A stretch of 41,170 nt of DNA from Gamsiella multidivaricata. Taxonomy: Eukaryota > Mortierellomycota > Mortierellomycetes > Mortierellales > Mortierellaceae. The stretch spans positions 1-41,170 of the forward strand of contig NW_026251853.1 in NCBI RefSeq assembly GCF_025024155.1, read 5' to 3'. This document shows, piece by piece, positions 33,900-41,170 of the stretch. Position numbers and translations under genes: made by a program. Numbering within the stretch: position 1 is the stretch's first letter; each line of letters opens with the position of its first letter. A model generated the notes under the pieces. It was given only the letters and a program-made list of their open reading frames with translations, was not told the DNA's origin and made no database searches.

Positions 33900-34112
33900 T
33901 TACCTCTCAAGGTGCTCCCAGAGGTGCTCTATCGGATCCGTAACTGGAGGGCCTGTGGGCCAAATGAGCAAGTTGTGGTTCTTTTCCTCGAAAAATACTT
34001 TAGCTGCTCTTGAGATGTGTTTGGAATCATAACTCTGCTGGGAAATCATATCCTGAGGCCGGATTCTATACCATTCCGTGTCAATGAAACGCACCCCCAA
34101 GGTTCGACACAC
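33900..34112 (-). pseudogene. Tc1/mariner transposase remnant
   Basis: The C-terminal catalytic segment is visible: SYDSKHISRAAKVFFEEKNH, then LLIWPTGPPVTDPIEHLWEH. This aligns with the D-N-D-P-K-H ... SPDLNPIEHxW region of Tc1-type transposases, with the catalytic Asp position changed (Ser-Tyr-Asp-Ser) and SPDL changed to PPVT. The spacing is that of a DD34E enzyme. Stop codons and loss of the rest make it a fossil. It is not a copy of the mariner at the right edge. Confidence 0.8.
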
Positions 34113-34760
34113 AATTCAGCATCCATTGTTCCATGGATTTGAGAGATGAAACCTAGTCCTGAGTGTGCCGTATTTTGACATAAGTACATATTCTAGTTAG
34201 CAAGACCCGTACGATTCGATAACCCGTGTCGCATATTTCACTAGAATCCACTGTATCTTATTAATTTTAATAAAGGTAACTATTATATTTTATACAAATA
34301 AATACCCAATCGGTGTGGTGTGTGGAGCCACATCTCTTTCTCACTTATCCCAATCTCAACCCGCCGGGGCAGCTGTAAAATAGCCATCCTGGCGGGGCCT
34401 TTAAAAATCCCTCTCTTGCCTCGTTACTTGTTTGCCCTTGTAAAACCTTAATTTATTGCATTTTTTTATTTCTTACTTATCGTCCTCGATCTCGCGCACT
34501 GCCAGTCCATTCGCCACGTCAGCTGGACAGCGCCATACTGGATCTTCGACTCGTGATCGGCCATGTCAGCATCGCCTCTACCGTCCTCCCCGTCGAGAGG
34601 ATGCAGATGCGATGAACCTTGATGAACCGACACACCAGCGTATTTGGGCCGCTACTCTGACAGGACTCGCCGTTGATGCGTCACTAAGTGCTACTCGACT
34701 GCATGGATTCTCACGCCGTTAGTAATCAGATGCTTTATTGCGACTACCAGGTAATAATGA
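34113..34760. other. Unassigned, transposon-derived in character
   Basis: A TTTAAAAATCCCTCTCTTGC promoter-like string near 34400 precedes a short frame (34456-34722) without recognisable domains. It may be an eroded retroelement leader. Confidence 0.35.
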
Positions 34761-34918
34761 CTGTGTCATATGGCCTATTTTACACGCTGTATCTGTGTTC
34801 GACAGCTTTGACTGAGTCCAGACATTAACTTAAGCCATTGAGCAATAAGTAATTGCTCGGTCACTGTAATTAAAGATCCCTCTGTTGTTCTCATTGATTC
34901 TGGACAGTCATATTCTTC
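34761..34918 (+). mobile_element. 158-bp short element, copy 1
   Basis: Begins CTGTGTCATATGGCC and ends GGACAGTCATATTCTTC, flanked by AATGA at 34756-34760 and 34919-34923. It has an internal 7-bp stem (GAGCAAT/ATTGCTC). It matches the inverted copy at 39076-39234 over its whole length. No coding capacity and no terminal inverted repeats. Confidence 0.8.
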
Positions 34919-34923
34919 AATGA

Positions 34924-35399
34924 AGAAGTAGAGGATCTAAAAAACAACAATCAGAAACATTCAAGCAACATTCCACCTCATTTAGAAACGACGTTTTTTC
35001 CATTCTCTCATTCAAGATCACAATTGTCGCGTACCACGACATGATCGATCGGTACTTGGCAAGTGATGGGTCGACTCTTGGCAACGCGTACGAGCGGTAT
35101 ACGAGGGCAATGGGATATATATATATATTCCATGGTTCTGTATCTTTTGTTCCCTATCTAGCAACTTCAATATATCCTACGCTTCCTTTGATCTTGTTTC
35201 CTAAACCACATATCCCCTCTCCTTGTTCTGTCCTGCCGTGTTTAAGAAGGTCATTTTGACTCTGAATAAGCATAGGTTGGTGACATTGCTAGATCACACA
35301 ACTTTGACCTTTTTTTATTATTTTTCTGATTTTGTCTCGCCATATCCACCAACCCTGACCATCGTGCCCTCCCTCGCCTTCTTGCACAACCACCTTGAT
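34924..35399. other. Unassigned region ahead of the gypsy Gag remnant
   Basis: No recognisable domain; it contains a short TA-repeat (about 35116-35126). It may include the eroded 5' end of the gypsy element. Confidence 0.35.
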
Positions 35400-36193
35400 T
35401 TTTTTAAACCCCTTGTTAATGGCCTGGACCCAAGACTAGCCATGCTGGAAAACGCCGTAACCATCGGTCTCCCCGCCTAGATCAACAAGCAAGCCATAAT
35501 GGACAAAACCGACGTCGTTACTCAGGCTAGCAACCTTACCCAAGCCGCTATCCGTTCGGAGCTGGATGCGATACGCAGATCCGTGGATGAGTTCCGCCGC
35601 GATGCTGCAGCTACGTGGGCCACCAAGAGTGTGATAGTATCCTAGGCTAATCTTCTACTTCACCCTCAACCGCACCTTCATCGCCACACCTCCATCACCG
35701 CGCCTCCACCACTGTGCCTCCTGTACACTAGTATAAATACCTCTCTCTCTCTGTATAATAAGCCAGATACCAGCAAGGAAGTCAAGCTCCGTCAATGTGC
35801 TACCTTGGAGATTGCCATCAGCCAGGCTAACTTGATCCACTCCATCCTTTTCCCCAATGGCCCTACCGTCGCCCCCACCCCCAAGCACGACCCTAACGCC
35901 ATGGACATTGACAATCCCCATGTTGCCATCCACAATCTCACCACACAGGTCAAGTACCTGTCCCGCAACAATGGCTTCGGCAACACCAACAACACTTCTC
36001 GCCCTCCCAAGCCACCCCTGAAGAGAAGGCCTACCTCATCGCCAAGAAGGGCTGCTTCCGCTGCCCCAAGCTTGGTCACATGGCAAACCAGTGTCGCACT
36101 TTTCTAAGCCAGCAACAGCCGCGTCAGGTCAACAACGTCGAGGTTGCCGCTAGCTCTTCTTCTGAACAGGCTACTTCCCAGACCCAGTCGTGA
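35400..36193 (+). pseudogene. Gypsy Gag remnant with CCHC zinc knuckle
   Basis: The N-terminal half includes MDKTDVVTQASNLTQAAIRS, preceded by an in-frame TAG at about 35478. After the truncated LTR it resumes with ATLEIAISQANLIHSILFPN and HDPNAMDIDNPHVAIHNLTT. A zinc knuckle CFRCPKLGHMANQC (C-x2-C-x4-H-x4-C) lies at about 36053-36094 in a shifted frame, followed by a Ser/Gln-rich end and a TGA at 36191. Gag would form the capsid and bind element RNA. Confidence 0.75.
35630..35762 (+). mobile_element. Truncated LTR inside Gag
   Basis: TGTGATAGTATCCTAGGCTA at its start and the following ~130 bp match the first part of the complete LTR at 37591-37815, including the AGTATAAATACCTCT promoter-like block. 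The last ~80 bp of the LTR are missing and Gag sequence resumes directly. Confidence 0.8.
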
Positions 36194-36346
36194 AAAGCCA
36201 ACAGCAACTAGAGAAAGTCCGGGTCCTAGTTGCTGCTGCTCCCTCCTCTGTTCTTCTGGACCAGGGGAGTAAGCGTCTTTCCTCAGATAAGTTTTCTTTT
36301 TCTTTTTTAAATAAAAAATCTGCTGTGCCCCAAGACCTTGCTCCTC

Positions 36347-36559
36347 TGCAACAGGATTACCACTCGGTTACCAAGCTGCACGGTTACGACACACAGAGCC
36401 AGGATGGGAGCCCGGCATCATGACAACTCCACTACGACACTGTACAATAGGCCCCAGACATGTATATATAGACCCTACTTACGATCATTAAACAGCATTC
36501 ATTTCTACGCATTCCTACTTGACCACTGCCCTTGACCCCTTGACTCTGCTGCTGTTGCA
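36347..36559 (+). mobile_element. 213-bp solo LTR, copy 1
   Basis: Ends TGCAACAG...CTGTTGCA form an 8-bp inverted repeat with TG...CA termini. Flanked by a perfect 5-bp duplication TCCTC (36342-36346 and 36560-36564). It contains a TATATATAG box. It is nearly identical to copy 2 at 38283-38495. Confidence 0.92.
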
Positions 36560-36924
36560 TCCTCCCCCTTCTGTCGTTGCCGATACACCTGCTGACCCTC
36601 TGTCCCTGGTTCCCCCTTCTACGATGGTGCCCTTGCCCGCTGTATGCGCCACCCCTGTCCCTCCTCCTCAAGACGGGGCTGGATTGACTGATACAGTGGA
36701 CCTGGACCCACCTATGTCTTTCTCCTCTCTAGCCCCCACGTCTGTCTTGCCTGTCATGTCTATGCTTGAGTCTGTGTCTCTTCCTCTACCTGCCTCCGTC
36801 TGTGCTACTGGGCCTGCTATCTCTCCCTCCTTTCTGTCATCGGAATGTGCCCCCACTATGTCTAAGAGCAAAATCCGTCCGTTACGAAAAGGGGAATTGG
36901 AGTATCAACCTTTACTGCGGAACA

Positions 36925-37590
36925 AGCCAAAACAACTCTTCTTACATTCGTCTGCAACGTCAATGGCCATGCCGCTCGGATCCTTATCGATGGTGGGGCT
37001 CAGGGTAACGTAATCAGCTCTTCTTTTGTCAAGCGACACGCAATTCCTCTCCAATCGTCTTCTCCCATCCCCATTGTCCTTCCAGACGGATCACAGTCCT
37101 TTTCTGCTCACACTGCCAACGTTTCCCTCCAACGACAACAATACTCCACCACCCTCAACCCCATTGTCTATCCACTCAAAAAATACGACCTCCTTCTGGG
37201 CAAGCCATGGCTCGCTCAAACCAATCCCCTCATCAACTGGCGCACCAACAATCTCCGCATCCACCATGACGGCATCGACATCGACTGGGACTGCACCGGC
37301 TTTCAGTCATCATCCATCAGCACCCGCATTTGTGGCCTCCTCCTCTCTCACATTCAGTTTTATACAGAAGCGACAGCCCCTGGCAGTGAAGTCTACCTTG
37401 CACTCATTCGCTCTCACGACAAAAACAGCAACAGCCATAACGACAATGACCAACCCGACAACTCTGACCACCAACAGCCGTCCATCACTCCCATTCCACC
37501 ACCACCACCTCCTTCTTTCCCTCCCGACATACACACCATTGTCACGACGAATTTCCGGACGTGTTCCCATCCTCTCTTCCCTCTGGCCTC
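36925..37590 (+). pseudogene. Gypsy aspartic protease (retropepsin) remnant
   Basis: FVCNVNGHAARILIDGGAQG then NVISSSFVKRHAIPL gives the flap and active-site region, with DGGA where D-S/T-G-A is usual. YDLLLGKPWL is the second conserved hydrophobic-Gly motif. The segment then runs into a Pro-rich linker and stops at the solo LTR at 37591. Retropepsin would cleave the polyprotein. Frame changes occur at both ends. Confidence 0.75.
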
Positions 37591-37815
37591 CTGTGATAGT
37601 ATCCTAGGCTAACCTTCTGCTTAGCCCTCAACCACGCCCCCATCACCGCGCCTCCACCACTGCGCCCCCTGTATATTAGTATAAATACCTCTATCTCTCT
37701 GTATAATAAAGATCATCCGTTCTAGCCCTTGTCTCTTGTCCCCTGCCTCTCGTGTTCCTACCTCGTGTCCTCTTGTTCCTGCACTTGTTCCTTCCTTCGT
37801 TTTGTTGCTATTACA
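37591..37815 (+). mobile_element. 225-bp solo LTR of a second family
   Basis: Ends TGTGATAG...CTATTACA (one mismatch as inverted repeat). Flanked by a perfect 5-bp duplication CCTCC (37586-37590 and 37816-37820). Contains AGTATAAATACC followed by CT-rich sequence and GTATAATAAAG. The truncated LTR at 35630 is from this family. Confidence 0.92.
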
Positions 37816-37866
37816 CCTCCCTTCTGACCGCGGAGATGCCATGCGCATTGAAACGGACCCCACCGC

Positions 37867-38917
37867 TGTGGTGTAGTGGCTCTATATCAGGTAAAAGTAC
37901 TAGCTGTGAATATGTTGCTCAATAAAAGTCTCTTCTGCTTTACGAAGTCTCTACATAATAATTATCTTACGGTGTATGAATAAAGCTCCAGATGTGGGGG
38001 CACTGGTAAGAGATCTTTCAACGATGAGGATAATAAAGACAGCAAAACTATTTACAAGAATAATAAAGGCGACAACACACTCGGGTTAGGGATCTGCAAG
38101 GTCAAAGGGACTCTGTCTTGACTCCTGTGTCCAGACGTCGGCATCGAGGGGTACTGTTCTTGATCCTCCGCTCTTGTTCGTTATGAGACCATGATCATTA
38201 CCTGTCGTGGGGGCAGGCAGGTAATGTGAGCGGACTCGCAGGAACACTTGGGGGGGGGGGGGCACTAGAGGTGCAGCAGTTCTGCAACAGGATTACCACT
38301 CGGTTACCAAGCTGCACGGTTACGACACACAGAGCCAGGATGGGAGCCCGGCATCATGACAACACCACTATGACACTATACAATAGGCCCCAGACATATA
38401 TATATAGACCCTACTTACGATCATTAAACAGCATTCATTTCTACGCATTCCTACTTGACCACTGCCCTTGACCCCTTGACTCTGCTGCTGTTGCAAGTTC
38501 AGACGCACGGGTCCCGTCTCTACTCTTGCTGGGCGATATGCTATGAAGGCCAGCTGTGGCAGAGTATACCGATCGAAGGGTACAGTGTGTTGGGACAGGG
38601 ATGCGTGGAGCGACTTGGAGTGTCGTGCGGGGGCAAGTGTTGAGCAAAGTATAGTGAGGAAACAGACCAGGAACCTTTTGGTCCTGTCGTTCTGTGATAT
38701 TTATTGACCAAAGAAAATTTCTATAAATGCAAACCCTATTGACTCTTGTCTAATTGCATGTCCTTCTACTTGCACATCCTGTAACTGCACGTGCAGCACG
38801 TGCCTGGTATGATCGTATGAGTGTCCTGTACCTATTCCTCCCATCGTGTCATATCAGGTGTTGTGTCCGTCCCTTGTACCTGGATACCCCGTCTATACTC
38901 CGTGTGGGTTTACCACA
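37867..38917. mobile_element. About 1.05-kb insertion splitting the gypsy RT N-terminus, origin unclear
   Basis: Gypsy coding sequence stops after ACGGACCCCACCGC and resumes with CCACGCCGCCGACC at 38918, where the family needs a continuous stretch before SIAELDELKKQL. The insert ends in TGTGGT...ACCACA, as a solo LTR might, but the flanking 5-mers (ACCGC, CCACG) differ. It contains the solo LTR 38283-38495. No coding frame was recognised. Confidence 0.55.
38283..38495 (+). mobile_element. 213-bp solo LTR, copy 2
   Basis: Same family and length as 36347-36559, with only a few differences. Flanked by a perfect 5-bp duplication AGTTC (38278-38282 and 38496-38500). Confidence 0.92.
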
Positions 38918-39412
38918 CCACGCCGCCGACCCCCTCTCAAACCCGTCATTCGGTTATCAATAGCCGAGTTGGATGAACTCAAGAAGCAACTGGACGACCT
39001 GCTAGCCAAGAAACTTATCAAGCCCAGCACCTCCCCCTATGATGCACCAGTCCTTTTCGTAAGAAGGCCGACGGTGAGAAATATAACTGTCCAGAGAGTC
39101 AATGAGAACAAGAGAGGGATCTTTAATTACAGCGACTGAGCAATTACTTATTGCTCAGTGGCTTAAGTTAATATCTGGACTCAGTCTAGCTATCGAACAC
39201 AGATACAGCGTGTAAAATGGGCTATATGCCACAGACGGTTCTCTTCGTATGTGCGTTGACTACCGGGGTCTCAATCGCATCACCAAGAAGAACCGCCATC
39301 CTCTGCCCAGGATCGATGAGCTGATTGATCGCTTTCGCGGGGCCCGATATTTTACCAAGCTGGACTTGATCTCAGGATATCATGAGCAACGTATCTACAG
39401 TATGGTGCAAAA
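38918..39412 (+). pseudogene. Gypsy reverse transcriptase N-terminal remnant, split
   Basis: SIAELDELKKQLDDLLAKKL, then IKPSTSPYDAPVLFV, is the RT entry region. After the 159-bp element at 39076-39234 the sequence continues with [31 protein letters not shown] and [15 protein letters not shown], and is then cut by a second short element at 39413. The YxDD catalytic box and everything after it are absent. Confidence 0.85.
39076..39234 (-). mobile_element. 159-bp short element, copy 2, inside gypsy RT
   Basis: The reverse complement matches 34761-34918 end to end (CTGTGGCATATAGCC ... GGACAGTTATATTTCTC). Flanked by ACGGT at 39071-39075 and 39235-39239; removing the insert and one ACGGT restores the RT reading frame at KKADGSLRM. 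Confidence 0.88.
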
Positions 39413-39575
39413 TGTGGCATATAGCCATATTACATGCTGCCACCGCGTGTATTTAATTAGATCCAGCGAGTCCTATCAATTTACTTAAGCCACCGAGTAA
39501 CATATAATGTTCTCGGTGGATTAATATTAAAGATCCCTCTCTTGTTCTCATTGACTCCTGGTTCATATATACTTC
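39413..39575 (+). mobile_element. Short element, copy 3, diverged, abutting the mariner
   Basis: Starts TGTGGCATATAGCC and keeps the ATTAAAGATCCCTCTCTTGT and TTCTCATTGACTCCTGG blocks of copies 1 and 2. The middle is diverged, with its own stem (CCACCGAG...CTCGGTGG). Its right end touches the mariner arm, so its target duplication cannot be read. Confidence 0.7.
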
Positions 39576-39578
39576 GCA

Positions 39579-41170
39579 CAAAACTGATTCAATGATGCGA
39601 TGATTTTTGCATTGGCACTCGCCTACAAGGAACCAATGCCTCAGCCATCGTCATATTCACCACAAATGTAGCCCATCCAATGACGAACAGGGCTGCTTGC
39701 TTTGGAGCCAGAAGTATGCACACCCATTGCTGCATGACGATTGTGCCATCCGTCATCATTGAATCAGTTTTGCACCTACTCCTTGAATACGAAGAACAGA
39801 TTTTTTTTTTATTCAAAATGGTAGCTCTTTAGTACTTAGTTTGCTTGCCCTTCGCTCTATGGACCGCGCTGAGCCTCGTCGGCATGCTCCTGATGAGTTC
39901 CCGGCAGAAATCAACTGGTATCTTGTACTATTCCGTTGATATTCTCTCCCATAGCTCCTTGCAGCTTTTTGGCGGATTTGGATACTTTCCCAGCTGTACT
40001 TTGAGATAGGCCCACATATGCTCGATCGGGTTCAGATCAGGAGACTGTGCTGGCCAATATAGAAGGCGCTCATCAGCCTCAGTCATATGGACGGACTCCA
40101 GAAATGCCTTGATGACCTTGGCCGTATGCTTCGGATCGTTGTCGTGCTGGAAGATGAATTCGTCCTTGGCCATGCCCCACTCCTCGACAGACATCTGTAG
40201 ATCCTCCTTCAGAATCTGGATATACAACTGGGAGTCCAGGGTCTCATCGATCTTTGCGATATAGCCAGGTCCGTACCATGACATACAAGACCATACCATG
40301 ACGCTTCCGCCGCCAAACTTGACTGTTCCCTGGACTGTACGGCTTGTCAGTCGCCCCGGAGCGTCGTCCCAGACCCACCTAATGCCATCAGAACAGATCC
40401 TATTGATTTTGCACTCGTCTGACCATACAACTGTGGCCCAGTCCTCTTCCGTCCACTCTTTGTATTTCTTGACAAACTGCATCCGACCTCTAGTGTGCTT
40501 TGTTTTGAGTGCTGGTCGCTTGACAATCTTTTCGGCCACTAGTCCAGCTTCCCGAAGTCGCCGTCGAACTGTCCACACCGATACAGGTCGTGCCAACATC
40601 CTGTTGGCCTCGCTCTTGGCCTCCACAGCAGTCCTAAGAAGTCCGCGCTTCATGTTCAGCTTGAGGTGCTCCACGGTTTCTTGACCAATCTTTCTCGGAC
40701 GGCCTCCCTTGTTGCTCGGCATGTTTTCTTTGTAACCTGAACGTATTCTGCTAGCCGTTGCCTGAGAGATGGTAAGACGTTGGGCTGTCTCACGAGTGGA
40801 AATACCCTCAGACATGAGGCTTATTGCTTCCTTAACAGTGGATGGAGGTACGGGCTTCATTTTTTGCAGATAGATAGAGTAGAATAAGGCAAACAGGAAA
40901 ACAAAACACAAAATGGGTTCATTTATAATGAATCTGATGAAAATGACGATGGTATTTAAAATTACATAAAAATGAGGTTAAGGTGCAAAACTGATTCAAT
41001 GATGACGGATGGCACAATCGTCATGCAGCAATGGGTGTGCATACTTCTGGCTCCAAAGCAAGCAGCCCTGTTCGTCATTGGATGGGCTACATTTGTGGTG
41101 AATATGACGATGGCTGAGGCATTGGTTCCTTGTAGGCGAGTGCCAACGCAAAAATCATCGCATCATTGAA
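39579..41170 (-). mobile_element. Tc1/mariner element with long inverted arms, cut by the window edge
   Basis: Left arm 39579-39772 and right arm 40986-41170 are inverted copies with one difference seen over the readable part. Each arm also starts with CAAAACTGATTCAATGATG and ends with (or heads towards) the reverse complement, so each arm is itself a unit with 19-bp terminal repeats. The transposase gene lies between the arms. The right arm should end about 9 bp beyond the window. Confidence 0.9.
39829..40860 (-). pseudogene. Tc1/mariner transposase with one nonsense codon
   Basis: From ATG 40860 (MKPVPPSTVKEAISLMSEGI) the frame runs 310 codons to TAG 39930-39928. It then continues open for 32 codons (YKIPVDFCRELIRSMPTRLS...) to TAA 39831-39829, so the intact protein would be 343 aa, the normal Tc1 size. 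The N-terminus has a helix-turn-helix (ISTRETAQRLTISQATASRI) and a GRPRKI hook. Catalytic residues: Asp in VVWSDECKI, Asp in FQHDNDPKHTAK, Glu in SPDLNPIEHMW. There are 39 residues between the second Asp and the Glu. The open frame also extends upstream to 40911 with a hydrophobic stretch that is unlikely to be coding. A TGG-to-TAG change would explain the stop. Confidence 0.88.

Larger units (their letters stand above)
35400..39412 (+). mobile_element. Degenerate Ty3/gypsy retrotransposon interrupted by several later insertions
   Basis: Gag, protease and reverse transcriptase pieces occur in order on the plus strand: Gag about 35400-36193, protease about 36925-37590, RT about 38918-39412 in two parts. 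Between and inside them lie a truncated LTR (35630), a solo LTR (36347), another solo LTR (37591), a ~1-kb insertion (37867) that itself contains a solo LTR (38283), and two short elements (39076, 39413). RNase H, integrase and its own flanking LTRs were not recognised. Confidence 0.8.

Noticed and set aside
40861..40911. N-terminal hydrophobic extension of the mariner transposase
   Set aside because: Transposases of this type start at the helix-turn-helix region; MKPVPPS at 40860 is the better start and the upstream part is AT-rich non-coding sequence.

Overview
The window looks like a chromosomal segment of an early-diverging filamentous fungus, probably Mucoromycota or Mortierellomycota. 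The reasons are intron-rich genes with short (about 55-150 nt) GT-AG introns, gene content with animal-like homologues (VMP1, RNASEH2B, p22phox/NoxD, SREK1, CHK2), pyrimidine-rich leaders, and many degenerate fungal transposons. The taxon is an inference. Exon chains below were assembled by hand from splice signals, reading-frame continuity and family motifs.

Layout. 1-2.8 kb is mostly unrecognised, with a 3'-end fragment of a Mutator-like element (MULE) and a hairpin repeat module. 2.9-7.5 kb holds a convergent pair: a VMP1-like autophagy/ER membrane protein with an N-terminal SAP motif (+), and an SREK1-like SR splicing factor (-). A tRNA-Pro(AGG) lies at 7.7 kb. 7.9-20.7 kb is a transposon-rich island. 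It holds hairpin modules, a hypothetical zinc-finger-like gene, a 12-bp minisatellite, a degenerate MULE that joins a Ulp1-like protease, a FAR1 DNA-binding domain, a MULE transposase and a SWIM finger, several 5'-truncated RNase-H-bearing LINEs with readable target-site duplications, and a second identical tRNA-Pro on the other strand.

21.3-33.2 kb is a compact block of host genes: an ECL1-like zinc-binding protein (-), a small secreted protein (-), a CHK2/Cds1-type checkpoint kinase (+), RNase H2 subunit B (-), TRAPPC2/sedlin (+), a p22phox/NoxD-like NADPH oxidase partner (+) and SUMO E1 subunit SAE1/AOS1 (-). CHK2 and RNase H2B both serve genome maintenance. The others cover vesicle tethering, ROS signalling and SUMO activation, and no operon-like logic is evident.

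33.9-41.17 kb is a second transposon graveyard. A degenerate Ty3/gypsy Gag-Pol serves as target for solo LTRs of two families, a truncated LTR, a ~1-kb insertion, a 158-bp element family with 5-bp duplications, and a Tc1/mariner element with ~194-bp near-identical inverted arms that runs to the window edge. The strongest leads are the Ulp1-FAR1-MULE-SWIM element, the arm structure and DDE spacing of the mariner, the hairpin modules beside both tRNA-Pro genes, the SAP-VMP1 arrangement, and the C-terminal SQ cluster of the CHK2-like kinase.
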